Assembly (NCBI GenBank): GCA_002869845.2
Contig: NEWS02000004.1
Span: 440,210-472,329, forward strand
DNA: 32,120 nt
Direction: 5' to 3'
Source: Nitrospira sp. CG24B
GTDB lineage: Bacteria > Nitrospirota > Nitrospiria > Nitrospirales > Nitrospiraceae
Part shown: positions 1-7,231 of the stretch, piece after piece
Position numbering within the stretch: the first letter of the stretch is position 1
Layout: every line of letters starts with the position of its first letter
Program-made: the position numbers and the translations under genes
Notes under the pieces: generated by a model
What the model saw: only the letters and a program-made list of their open reading frames with translations
Databases searched by the model: none
Told to the model about the DNA's origin: nothing

Positions 1-172
1 CCCACGACAGCATCGTGATCTCCTGTCCGACCCCGAACGATTGGAGCAGCAGGAAGAGACCGAAGCTGAGAGCAATGATGCCGGGCCAGATCATCGAGAG
101 AGAGCCAAGTACGAAGATGAACACCATCGCGGCCACTGCGTCACGGGCAAGTTGGCTTTTGGCTATGAGCAT
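1..172 (-). CDS. Small membrane protein, 3' end cut by window edge
   Basis: A minus-strand reading frame starts at ATG 172 and is still open at base 1, giving at least 57 residues. The start is chosen because AAAGGAG lies about five bases upstream. After a short basic N-terminus (MLIAKSQLARDA) there is a continuous hydrophobic stretch of about 35 residues rich in Phe, Leu, Ile and Gly, enough for one long or two short membrane helices, so an inner-membrane location is likely. I do not recognise the family and the C-terminus is missing. The clear ribosome binding site and the hydrophobic pattern argue for a real gene. Confidence 0.55.
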   Translation of the reverse strand, partial: MLIAKSQLARDAVAAMVFIFVLGSLSMIWPGIIALSFGLFLLLQSFGVGQEITMLSW

Positions 173-511
173 ACATTCTCCTTTCCTGGCTTGCTCTTTG
201 CCGAAAAACGCGAGCAGTGTTGGTTGTCGTATTCGTAGGATAGCTCCTTAGGAGACCTAATTAGCAACAGAGAAAAAGACCTAGTAACGGTTAGGGCTAT
301 TGCCAAGGTGGCAACTGATACCGTTCGACGTCAACACCGAAGACGAAATAAAGTGGTCGGGAGTCTGTAGTCGAAACAAGTTTGTTTGGACGATTGTACT
401 TAGTCGGGTCTACCCTGAATCTATTGGTCTTCTCCGCGAGAGGTGACGACGATTCTGTGCAATTGACGATGCCGCAGTCTGCCTAGTGGGTGCTTCATCG
501 ATGTTGAGATG
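173..511. other. Intergenic region between transketolase and the small membrane gene
   Basis: About 340 bases with no convincing gene. It holds the leader of the small minus-strand membrane gene, a CTCCTTAGGAG near-palindrome at 244-254 and a short TTGCCA/TGGCAA inverted repeat at 300-314. I could not identify a well-spaced promoter. Confidence 0.4.
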
Positions 512-544
512 AAAGAGGTTGCCCGCGAGAGCGGCAACCTCTTT
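512..544 (-). terminator. Hairpin terminator downstream of transketolase
   Basis: A perfect 12-base-pair inverted repeat (AAAGAGGTTGCC, 9-base loop, GGCAACCTCTTT) begins seven bases after the transketolase stop codon. On the minus strand it ends in CTCTTTCAT. The T-run is short, but the A/T-ended stem and position fit an intrinsic terminator. Confidence 0.75.
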
Positions 545-550
545 GGAACA

Positions 551-2620
551 TCAGGCGGCTTTTGCGGGCTTCTGAATCTGCCTTGTTGCTGCGGCCACGA
601 CGCTGTCTACCGTGAACCCGAATTTCTTTTGGAGTTCTTTGAGGGGAGCCGAGGCGCCAAACGATGTCATACCGATGATCTCGCCTGTCAGTCCGGCATA
701 CGTCGCCCATCCAAATGTGGAGGCCTGTTCCACGCAGACCCGTGCCGTGACGGTTGGAGGAATCACGCTGTCGCGGTATTCTTGAGATTGATGCTCGAAT
801 AGTTCCCAGGAGGGCATGCTCACCACGCGAGCTCTGATCCCTTTTCCCTTCAGCTTCTCTCCTGCCTCAAGGCAGAGTGAGACTTCACTGCCGCTGGCGA
901 GGAGCAGCACGTCCGGTTTTCCTCCTGGCGCGTCGGCCAACACGTAGGCTCCTTTTGCCACTCCGGACGCAGGTGCATATTTAGTGCGGTCAATGGTTGG
1001 AAGGGCCTGGCGAGTTAGAATCAATGCCACCGGCTCGTGCTGCATGTGCATGATGACTCGCCAGGCTTCGGACACTTCGTTCGCATCGGCAGGCCGAAGG
1101 ACGATGAGATTCGGAACGGCCCGCAGTGAGGCCAGCTGCTCGATCGGCTGGTGCGTGGGGCCATCCTCGCCAACCCCGATCGAATCATGCGTGAAAATGT
1201 GGATGACGGGGATTTCCATCAGCGCGCTCAATCGGATCGCACCCCGGCTGTAATCACTAAAAATTAGGAAGCCTGAGCCATACGGGCGCACTTTGGAGAG
1301 CGAGAGCCCGTTTAACAGGGACCCCATCGCGTGTTCTCGAACGCCGAAGTGGAGGTTACGGCCACCGCGATCCTTCGCGGTGAAATCGCCGGCTCCCTCG
1401 AAGGTCAAGCGGGTCTTTGTTGATGGGGCCAGGTCCGCCGACCCTCCTAAGAGCCACGGGACGTTTTTCGCCAGGACGTTGAGCACCTTACTCGAGGCAT
1501 CGCGGCCGGCCACTCCTTTGGCATCGGGAGGGAATACCGGAAGATCCTTGTCCCAGCCCTCAGGTAGTTGGCGCTGTTGCATGTGAGCGAGGTGATCGGC
1601 GAGCTGAGGGAATTGTCGCTGATAGTCTTCAAACTTAGCTATCCAGGCCGCGCGCGCCTCGCGCCCACGCTGTCCCATGCCCTCCTGGAAATGTTCGCGA
1701 ACGCCGCTTGGCACCAGGAACTTTTCGTGTTCCGGCCAGCCGTAGTTCCGTTTGGTCAGCCGAATTTCTTCTTCGCCCAGCGGTTCGCCGTGTGCGGCGT
1801 GGGTATCTTGTTTGTTGGGGGAGCCATAGGCGATATGGCTATCGACGATGATCAGCGTCGGGCGATCCGCTTCCCGTTTAAACGTGGTCAAGGCTCGCTC
1901 AAGCATGTCGAGATCGTTGGCGTCGCCAACCCGGGTGACGTTCCATCCGTATCCGATGAACCGGGTGGCCACGTCTTCACTGAAGGCCCAGTCTGTGTGT
2001 CCTTCGATCGTGATCTTGTTGTTGTCGTAGATCCAGCAGAGGTTGGACAGCTTCAAATGCGCCGCCAGGGACGCCGCTTCTCCTGTGACGCCTTCCATCA
2101 TGCAGCCGTCTCCACACAGCGCGTAGACGTTGTAGTCAAACATGTCGAACCCTGGGCGATTGAAGTAGTGGGCTTGCCACTGGGCAGCGATCGCCATCCC
2201 GACGCTGGTGGCAACCCCTTGCCCGAGCGGACCGGTTGTGGTCTCCACACCGGACGTCCAGCGGTATTCCGGGTGGCCTGCGCATTTGCTGTTGAGCTGG
2301 CGAAAGTGTTTGAGGTCGCCCAGTTGCACCGAGAGCTCGCCCAGCCGTTCGTATTGAGGATTCACTGCTTTCACTCCGGTCAAATGCAGCAGCGAATAGA
2401 GGAGCATGGAGGCGTGTCCCATCGACAGTACGAACCGATCCCGGTTCGGCCAAATGGGATCGTTCGGATCAAATTGTAGAATGCGTTGCCAGAGACAGTA
2501 GGCTACCGGCGCCATGGCCATCGGTGTTCCTGGGTGGCCTGAATTGGCTTGCTGCACGGCATCCATCGAAAGAGTACGGATCGTGTTGATGCAGGTCTGG
2601 TCGAGTTGTTCGTTCGTCAC
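551..2620 (-). CDS. tkt: Transketolase
   Basis: Transketolase moves two-carbon ketol units between sugar phosphates in the cytosol (non-oxidative pentose phosphate pathway or Calvin cycle) using thiamine diphosphate and a divalent cation. From the GTG start at 2620 the product is 689 residues, the usual length. Visible signatures are SGHPGTP at about 27-33, TGPLGQG at 129-135, and the thiamine diphosphate motif from GDGCMMEG at 170-177 to Asn200/201. The pyrimidine-domain stretch DSIGVGEDGPTHQP and FGVREHAM, with the catalytic Glu, follow later. The frame stays open to 2746, but GTG 2620 is preferred: AAGGGGG lies six bases upstream and the protein then begins MTNEQLD, as in relatives. No pentose phosphate or carbon-fixation partner lies next to it. 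Confidence 0.96.
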   Translation of the reverse strand: MTNEQLDQTCINTIRTLSMDAVQQANSGHPGTPMAMAPVAYCLWQRILQFDPNDPIWPNRDRFVLSMGHASMLLYSLLHLTGVKAVNPQYERLGELSVQLGDLKHFRQLNSKCAGHPEYRWTSGVETTTGPLGQGVATSVGMAIAAQWQAHYFNRPGFDMFDYNVYALCGDGCMMEGVTGEAASLAAHLKLSNLCWIYDNNKITIEGHTDWAFSEDVATRFIGYGWNVTRVGDANDLDMLERALTTFKREADRPTLIIVDSHIAYGSPNKQDTHAAHGEPLGEEEIRLTKRNYGWPEHEKFLVPSGVREHFQEGMGQRGREARAAWIAKFEDYQRQFPQLADHLAHMQQRQLPEGWDKDLPVFPPDAKGVAGRDASSKVLNVLAKNVPWLLGGSADLAPSTKTRLTFEGAGDFTAKDRGGRNLHFGVREHAMGSLLNGLSLSKVRPYGSGFLIFSDYSRGAIRLSALMEIPVIHIFTHDSIGVGEDGPTHQPIEQLASLRAVPNLIVLRPADANEVSEAWRVIMHMQHEPVALILTRQALPTIDRTKYAPASGVAKGAYVLADAPGGKPDVLLLASGSEVSLCLEAGEKLKGKGIRARVVSMPSWELFEHQSQEYRDSVIPPTVTARVCVEQASTFGWATYAGLTGEIIGMTSFGASAPLKELQKKFGFTVDSVVAAATRQIQKPAKAA

Positions 2621-2931
2621 TATGGCCCCCTTGTTCTGGCGGTGTGTTCCTGGAGTGCTACCGTCGATGGTTCTCTTCAAGCATGTCGGTCGTTTCAAGC
2701 GCAGGCTTGAGGGATGGCGTGAAGGGGATGTGACTGAACCAGACACAAGGGGAGCAACTCAGTAACCCGTCAAATGCAGGGACTCATGACGGTCAGGTCT
2801 TGGCTTGTACATGAGTCAGCAGTACAAGACTGCAGGAATGATGCACAGAGCAAAGGCGACGATCTTCGTGGGGATATCGTAATAGCTCCGGCCCTAGGCA
2901 AGCGAGCTTTAGGTGCTTCTTGGGTTACAGA
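2621..2931. other. Upstream region of transketolase with overlapping inverted repeats
   Basis: About 310 bases without a credible gene; it must contain the tkt leader and promoter. Two inverted repeats interlock: GACTCAT 2781-2787 pairs with ATGAGTC 2811-2817, and CTTGTAC 2804-2810 pairs with GTACAAG 2822-2828. The right arm of the first lies in the loop of the second, so the stems are alternatives or a pseudoknot. No promoter of good spacing was found. Confidence 0.4.
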
Positions 2932-2965
2932 AAGAGCCCGACAGCCGCACGATCATCGGGCTCTT
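2932..2965 (-). terminator. Hairpin terminator
   Basis: A perfect 10-base-pair stem (AAGAGCCCGA at 2932-2941 pairing with TCGGGCTCTT at 2956-2965) with a 14-base loop. On the minus strand it ends in GGGCTCTTTCTGT, like an intrinsic terminator. It lies 40 bases past the stop of the possible small gene at 3006-3134 and would end that gene or the exported-protein operon above it. Confidence 0.6.
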
Positions 2966-3005
2966 GGCTTGTTGGCATCTGGCAGCTCCCGTTGCTGCGC
3001 AGTAC

Positions 3006-3134
3006 TCATCCGCCGTTGATCTTGAGGCCCTGTTCCCATCCGTAGAGCACGGCTTGGTGGTACTGGCTCCACTGGCCCATGATCCCTTCATTCCAGTTTT
3101 GGCGTGCTCGGGGTTCGATGCTCTTCCAGTCCAT
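3006..3134 (-). CDS. Possible 42-residue Trp-rich small protein
   Basis: A short minus-strand frame starting MDWKSIEPRARQNWNEGI and ending KINGG, 42 residues with four Trp. It sits between the exported-protein gene and a hairpin terminator on the same strand. The amino-acid pattern (regularly spaced Trp, Gln, Tyr; no Cys) looks like a real small soluble protein rather than noise. The start at ATG 3134 has AGAGG directly against it, which is poor spacing, so a further upstream non-ATG start such as CTG is possible. I recognise no family. Two other short frames overlap it, so the call is tentative. Confidence 0.35.
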   Translation of the reverse strand: MDWKSIEPRARQNWNEGIMGQWSQYHQAVLYGWEQGLKINGG

Positions 3135-3241
3135 CCTCTGATGGTCGGGATCTGTCAGCGGTCATGCAATAATCCCCAGCTGTGGTCATTGAATTCTCCC
3201 CACCATGCGAGAACAAAGCTGGAGGCCTTTTTCAACATCCG

Positions 3242-4240
3242 CTAAGGCTGACAGGGGGCCGTGCGTTTGGCGCTGATCGGTCCCCATCCTCCCATGTTGT
3301 TCACGAACGACCCTTCGATCTTTGCATCGTCCTTAATGAACAGCAGGCTGTCCTCTTGGAGCTGGCCGTTATGCTCCCATCGCAAGTAAATGGCATCTCC
3401 CAGGATGATGATCTCGGTCGGTGCTGCGGCCTGAGCCGAGACCTGTCCGAGTGGGGGAAACATGATGGTGGACTTCTGTTCTCCGTGCTTCTGGTGGTTG
3501 TGAATGGTCCATTGCCATGTCCCGCACAGTCGAGCCCGGCCTTTGGCCTGCCGGATCCGTTCCTTCCACTCATAGATGTCCCACCACGCGGCGGTCGCCT
3601 TGTGACTGGCTTCAAGCGCAGCGCGATTGGCAGCGAGTAACAGCTCCGTAGTCTTCGGCGGGACTATCTCCTGAGATGGTCCTGTTCTCTGGTCTGTCTG
3701 GATGAGACGGAAGAGGTCGGAGAGTGAGGTGACCTTGCTGCGGCTCGTTACCCAATCCTGCTGTGTTGCGTGCAGCGAGGTGCTGGTTGAGGAAGGCGTC
3801 TCCTCATGGCCGATCGAATCAGCAAACTGCCAGACCGTCATCGCTGCCATCAGTTCGGAGATGGATTGGGACAATTCAGCCAGGCGCAATTCCTTGACTA
3901 ACTTGCTTGAAAGTCGTTTGGCCCCGACTGCCCTTGCTGCATCGTTGAGACCGAGAGCAGGGCCGATTGTCTCTGTGAATAGAGTTTGGGCACTCGCATC
4001 TGAATCGATTGATGCGAATTGGTTCCCTTTTTGCGAGATCATCTGAAAGAGAAGGATCGGCGACGCGTCGTCCGCTCGGACCGGAGGGGACGATAGGAGG
4101 ATGGAGATTCCCATGATGATTGCAAGGAGCCTGACCGTGGCATCCCGATGTATGCCGAGCTCTCGGTAACAACGAGATGGGCCGGCGAGAATTGAGTGTG
4201 CGTGAGTCTGGTTGCGCGGAGACGGTGTGCCGTGGGTCAT
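3242..4240 (-). CDS. Exported protein of unknown function
   Basis: About 332 residues. A hydrophobic segment (LLAIIMGISILLSS) followed by PPVRA and DDASP resembles a Sec signal sequence with cleavage after RA, so the mature protein is probably periplasmic. A long middle part is polar and helical. The C-terminal 100 residues begin LCGTWQWTI and look beta-rich, with two Cys (in LCG and APCQP) that could form a disulphide. ATG 4240 is chosen because it overlaps the stop of the upstream hydrolase-like gene as ATGA, implying translational coupling; AAGGA lies just before it. That gives an unusually long n-region of about 45 residues; an internal ATG at IIMGIS would leave a very short one. I do not recognise the family. 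Confidence 0.75.
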   Translation of the reverse strand: MTHGTPSPRNQTHAHSILAGPSRCYRELGIHRDATVRLLAIIMGISILLSSPPVRADDASPILLFQMISQKGNQFASIDSDASAQTLFTETIGPALGLNDAARAVGAKRLSSKLVKELRLAELSQSISELMAAMTVWQFADSIGHEETPSSTSTSLHATQQDWVTSRSKVTSLSDLFRLIQTDQRTGPSQEIVPPKTTELLLAANRAALEASHKATAAWWDIYEWKERIRQAKGRARLCGTWQWTIHNHQKHGEQKSTIMFPPLGQVSAQAAAPTEIIILGDAIYLRWEHNGQLQEDSLLFIKDDAKIEGSFVNNMGGWGPISAKRTAPCQP

Positions 4241-5037
4241 GTTCCTTGGAAGCAAGACTTTAAGAAAATCGCGGTTCGTTCCCAGGCGAGGGCCGAATCG
4301 TGAGGGTCATAGGAGGCTGGCTTCATCTCGTTGCAAAAGGCGTGGGCTGCCTCGGGGTAGCGATGAATTTCGACTCGCTTGGCATATTCGGCGGAGGCGC
4401 TGCGCAGTTGTTCGACGTCGTCTTGAGTCGCCCAGGCGCCTTTGCCTGCCTGGTGATAGAGCACCGATGAAAAGAGGTCTTTCATCAGCTCTTTGGGCGT
4501 GACCGGCTTGCCGTAGTAGGAGACGGCCGCCCGCAGCCGTTTCCGATGGCAGGCGAAACGGAGCGCATAGGATCCGCCCATTCCATACCCGACGACTCCA
4601 TGAATATTTTTCTTCACGAAGTGGCAGGTATTCAGGTATTCACAGCAGGAATTGATATCCGTGATGACATGCGCGTCGTTCTGACGTTCCTGCAGCGCAG
4701 CCGCCACGTCATCGTTGGCGGTCACCATTCCTCCCAACCGGCCGTAGAGATTCGGAATGATCACCGCATACCCTTCACAGGCCAGCCGGGCGCCCACATC
4801 CTTCATCTGTCCAGTTAATCCCCACCAATCATGCAACAGGACAAGCCCTGGATAGGTCCCTGGTTGTTGCGGCCAAAAGAGCAACGAATCGATTTGGTGT
4901 TCCTTCGGCATTTTGCTCTTGAAGTAGGGATCAACCATCTGATCGGTGTGCGTGGGGATCGGCACGCCGCTTGGGAAGCGGGCTGTTCCTGTTCCGATCT
5001 GTTCCAATGTGAACGGTGTCGCGTGAGTGGTAGACAT
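4237..5037 (-). CDS. Dienelactone hydrolase-like alpha/beta hydrolase lacking catalytic residues
   Basis: A 266-residue alpha/beta-hydrolase fold protein of the dienelactone hydrolase family. Family enzymes open lactones or esters with a Cys-Asp-His triad. Visible are the LVLLHDWWGL strand-loop at 65-74, the elbow region GVVGYGMGGSYA at 147-158 and the C-terminal YPEAAHAF with the triad His at 232. At the elbow the family motif is G-x-C-x-G-G, but here the nucleophile position 152 is Gly (codon GGA at 4584-4582). The usual acid position, eight residues before the DDV at 206-208, is Gly200. The protein is therefore probably not a classical hydrolase and may be a binding or scaffold member. A strong divergent promoter precedes it, and its stop overlaps the start of the exported-protein gene, so the two form an operon. 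Confidence 0.88.
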   Translation of the reverse strand: MSTTHATPFTLEQIGTGTARFPSGVPIPTHTDQMVDPYFKSKMPKEHQIDSLLFWPQQPGTYPGLVLLHDWWGLTGQMKDVGARLACEGYAVIIPNLYGRLGGMVTANDDVAAALQERQNDAHVITDINSCCEYLNTCHFVKKNIHGVVGYGMGGSYALRFACHRKRLRAAVSYYGKPVTPKELMKDLFSSVLYHQAGKGAWATQDDVEQLRSASAEYAKRVEIHRYPEAAHAFCNEMKPASYDPHDSALAWERTAIFLKSCFQGT

Positions 5038-5082
5038 GGTTGGAATATTTTATTGGAGCGGCTGTGTTCTCAGCATGATCGT

Positions 5083-5112
5083 ACTATATGAAGCCCCTTC
5101 TGGGAATGTCAA
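5083..5112 (-). promoter_or_regulatory. Sigma-70 promoter for the hydrolase-like operon
   Basis: On the minus strand TTGACA (5112-5107) is followed after 18 bases by TATAGT (5088-5083). This is close to consensus and about 45 bases before the ATG at 5037. It lies back to back with the promoter of the oxidoreductase gene. Confidence 0.7.
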
Positions 5113-5122
5113 ATGAGTGCCA

Positions 5123-5151
5123 TTGACGGATGTGCCACGCCGTTTTACAGT
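5123..5151 (+). promoter_or_regulatory. Sigma-70 promoter for the Gfo/Idh/MocA gene
   Basis: TTGACG, 17 bases, TACAGT. The spacing is ideal with one mismatch in the -35 and two in the -10. It ends 19 bases before the GTG start at 5171, so the leader would be very short. Confidence 0.55.
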
Positions 5152-5170
5152 GGCGGCCTTGTGAGGTTGC

Positions 5171-6172
5171 GTGAATAAGGATCGCATCGGTGTGGGATTG
5201 ATCGGCGTGGGTCGGCATGGGATGCGCTATGCCAGGCACCTTGTGCACGATCTCCCCACCGCTTGTCTCAGGGCCGTCTGTCGGCGGCATCCCGAACAGG
5301 GGCTTGATCTTCCCGGATCTTCCTCGGTCACAGTGTACAAAGAGCCTCAGTCGCTGATTGCCGATCCCCTGGTCGACGTGATCATTGTCGTCACGCCGCC
5401 AATCTATTCCCTGGATATCTGCCGGATGGCAGTTCAAGCCCGCAAACCCCTCTTGATTGAAAAACCGCTGGCGACTACCGTTGCCGATGCCCAGGCGATG
5501 GTCGTCCTGGCTCGTGAGGCGGAGGTGCCGCTGATGACGGCGCAGACTCTCCGGTTCGACAATACGATTCAGCAGATGAAGACTGTGCGGCATCGTCTCG
5601 GGCGGTCTGAACGATTGGACTTGATCAGCCGGATCGAGATCAAACCAACGGCTCTTGACCATGCCGATGGTTATGGCAAGCGGGGAGCTGTGCTGGAAAT
5701 CGGAGTGCATATGCTCGACCTGGTTCGATTTCTGACCGGGGAAGAAGTATCCACAGTGCGTTGTACCATGGACATTCTCCCGCCGGCCGCGCCGGAAACC
5801 ACGGCCTCCGTTGACCTCACCACTGGAGGAGGAACGGCATGCCGGATCGAAATCGCACGGGTGCCGGTGGGGCGTGTTGGGCACGCAGTATGGAGCGGTT
5901 CGCATGGACGACTGGAGGCCGATTGGGGCCAGCGCCGGCTCCACTGTTCTGACGAAACCGGAACGAGTGACTTTGATCTCCCTCCGTCCCAGACGGTCCT
6001 TGCCACCCTTACGGCGTTCTTGCAGGCCGTGAACAACGACACACCGATGCCCATCACGGGCGCAGATGGGTTCCGTGCGGTGGAAATGGCCGAAGCCTGT
6101 TACCGCTCAGCGCAAGACGGAGGTGTGCTGGTCACCCTGCCTGTTCTCCCGTCTCATTCCGCGACGATGTGA
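5171..6172 (+). CDS. Gfo/Idh/MocA family NAD(P)-dependent oxidoreductase
   Basis: A 333-residue cytosolic oxidoreductase of the glucose-fructose oxidoreductase/inositol dehydrogenase family. The N-terminal Rossmann fold shows the dinucleotide motif GLIGVGRHG at 9-17. The family hallmark EKP lies at 97-99 (LLIEKPLATT), where the Lys helps bind the cofactor and substrate. The C-terminal domain contains an EIGVHMLDLVRFL segment matching the usual substrate-site G-x-H-x-x-D pattern. The substrate is not predictable from sequence, commonly a sugar or cyclitol. The start is GTG 5171, with TGAGG five bases upstream. The 3' end overlaps the converging AsnC-like gene by 19 bases. No sugar pathway gene is adjacent. 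Confidence 0.93.
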   Translation: MNKDRIGVGLIGVGRHGMRYARHLVHDLPTACLRAVCRRHPEQGLDLPGSSSVTVYKEPQSLIADPLVDVIIVVTPPIYSLDICRMAVQARKPLLIEKPLATTVADAQAMVVLAREAEVPLMTAQTLRFDNTIQQMKTVRHRLGRSERLDLISRIEIKPTALDHADGYGKRGAVLEIGVHMLDLVRFLTGEEVSTVRCTMDILPPAAPETTASVDLTTGGGTACRIEIARVPVGRVGHAVWSGSHGRLEADWGQRRLHCSDETGTSDFDLPPSQTVLATLTAFLQAVNNDTPMPITGADGFRAVEMAEACYRSAQDGGVLVTLPVLPSHSATM

Positions 6173-6387
6173 GTATCGGTTTCTTCGACGCCGTCGACTG
6201 CATGGATCTTGGTGATCACGACATCGGACAGCGCGCGTTCATCCTGGACGCTGATAAAGAGGAAAATATCCGGACGGCCGAAACAGGAATGGGCTTGTTC
6301 GACTCCGGGCATGCGCTTCAGCGTGGCCACGACATCTTTGGTTTTGCCCGCTTTGACCTTGATGAGAATGTAGGCTCTCGTTGCCAT
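6154..6387 (-). CDS. Stand-alone Lrp/AsnC-type ligand-binding (RAM) domain protein
   Basis: 77 residues starting MATRAYILIKVKAGK and matching over its whole length the C-terminal effector domain of Lrp/AsnC regulators: beta-strand with xKVxxG, helix, FGRPDIFLFISVQD, and a closing strand ETDTHIV. There is no helix-turn-helix, so it is a stand-alone amino-acid-sensing domain, a known class that forms dimers or higher oligomers and may bind small molecules or partner regulators. The ribosome binding site AGAAGGAGG, seven bases before ATG 6387, is very strong. The gene converges on and overlaps the oxidoreductase by 19 bases. Confidence 0.88.
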   Translation of the reverse strand: MATRAYILIKVKAGKTKDVVATLKRMPGVEQAHSCFGRPDIFLFISVQDERALSDVVITKIHAVDGVEETDTHIVAE

Positions 6388-6424
6388 GTGTTCCTCCTTC
6401 TAAATTAGGTGTGCGATATGAGCT

Positions 6425-6445
6425 AGAAACCAGAAACTTGAAACT
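6425..6445. repeat. Short 7-base tandem repeat
   Basis: Three imperfect copies of a seven-base unit (AGAAACC, AGAAACT, TGAAACT) lie between the stop of the exported gene at 6454 and the AsnC-like gene. The unit is too short to assign a role. Confidence 0.4.
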
Positions 6446-6453
6446 TGCAAGGC

Positions 6454-7098
6454 CTATCGTCCCCTCGCTCCCGGCATAGCGTTCCGTCGGGAGGTGTAGA
6501 TCTCTTCAAACGTGTTTCCACGCGCGGCAAGTGCCGACCGGCTATCTTTTACGAGCTGCATGAGTCGCGTGAAATCATCGACGGACAGGTTGAACTGTCT
6601 TAGTCCGGTTGTCAGCCGCTGTCGTTCTTCGACCGCTGTCGGCAGGTCCGCGTCCGCGAGCGCCTCCAGGATCTCCGCGGTCCATCCGCTTGCGCGAAAT
6701 CGTTCCAGGACTGTTGATGTATTCTCGCCGTGCTTGGCGGCAACGGCACGGTGCGCGAAATCCTGCAACCCCCCATCTGTGCCTGTGGCGAAAGCGGATT
6801 GAAGCTGAATGACGGACTGAATGACACGATCCGCTTCTCGGCTGCCCTCAGGCGGAAGCACCTGGGCCTGTTCCAGTGTCGCGAGGACGGCCATGGCCGA
6901 TCCGACATAGGGAGATGCGCGCTTTGGCTGCTGCGTCGGAATTGCAGGGGATTGGTGTTCCGCAAAGGCTGAAGCCTGTTCCATTGGGACGGAGGAGAGC
7001 ACGAGGCAGAGGCTGACGGCCATGATCAGGCGAACCGGCCAGGTGGATGGTGATCGAATTGAAGGGACCGTTCCGTCGGGGGAGTACCAGAAACGCAT
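6454..7098 (-). CDS. Exported hypothetical protein
   Basis: 214 residues. An N-terminal extension with Arg is followed by a hydrophobic core (LIMAVSLCLVLSSVP) and an Ala-rich cleavage-like site ASAFA before EHQSP, so it is probably secreted to the periplasm. The mature part is mainly helical and polar with no Cys and no motif I recognise. It ends in the basic tail RRNAMPGARGR. ATG 7098 has no clear Shine-Dalgarno sequence; the internal ATG before AVSLCLV would give a shorter, more usual signal peptide, so the start is uncertain. It is divergent from the ComM-type ATPase gene. Confidence 0.7.
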   Translation of the reverse strand: MRFWYSPDGTVPSIRSPSTWPVRLIMAVSLCLVLSSVPMEQASAFAEHQSPAIPTQQPKRASPYVGSAMAVLATLEQAQVLPPEGSREADRVIQSVIQLQSAFATGTDGGLQDFAHRAVAAKHGENTSTVLERFRASGWTAEILEALADADLPTAVEERQRLTTGLRQFNLSVDDFTRLMQLVKDSRSALAARGNTFEEIYTSRRNAMPGARGR

Positions 7099-7160
7099 GG
7101 GAGGATTATGACAGAGTCGGTAGGAGCGGTGATAGAGAAGACTTGGCAGCCGGCCCTCTA

Positions 7161-7189
7161 TTGAAAGCTCCGTAGGGACTTCCTATAAT
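7161..7189 (+). promoter_or_regulatory. Sigma-70 promoter for the YifB/ComM gene
   Basis: TTGAAA, exactly 17 bases, then TATAAT, near-perfect consensus. Transcription would start at about 7196, some 35 bases before the ATG. Confidence 0.8.
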
Positions 7190-7231
7190 TACCGGGTTTG
7201 GCTGCGGTCCAGACAGAAAGGCAGTGTGGTC

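Noticed and set aside
1568..2479. 303-codon plus-strand frame opposite transketolase
   Set aside because: The transketolase motifs are unambiguous on the other strand; the antisense product has no recognisable features.
2913..3245. 110-codon plus-strand frame with a hydrophobic start
   Set aside because: It spans a terminator hairpin and has no ribosome binding site; composition looks like chance.
5084..5944. 286-codon minus-strand frame opposite the oxidoreductase
   Set aside because: The Gfo/Idh/MocA motifs and promoter support the plus strand; the antisense frame would also cover both divergent promoters.
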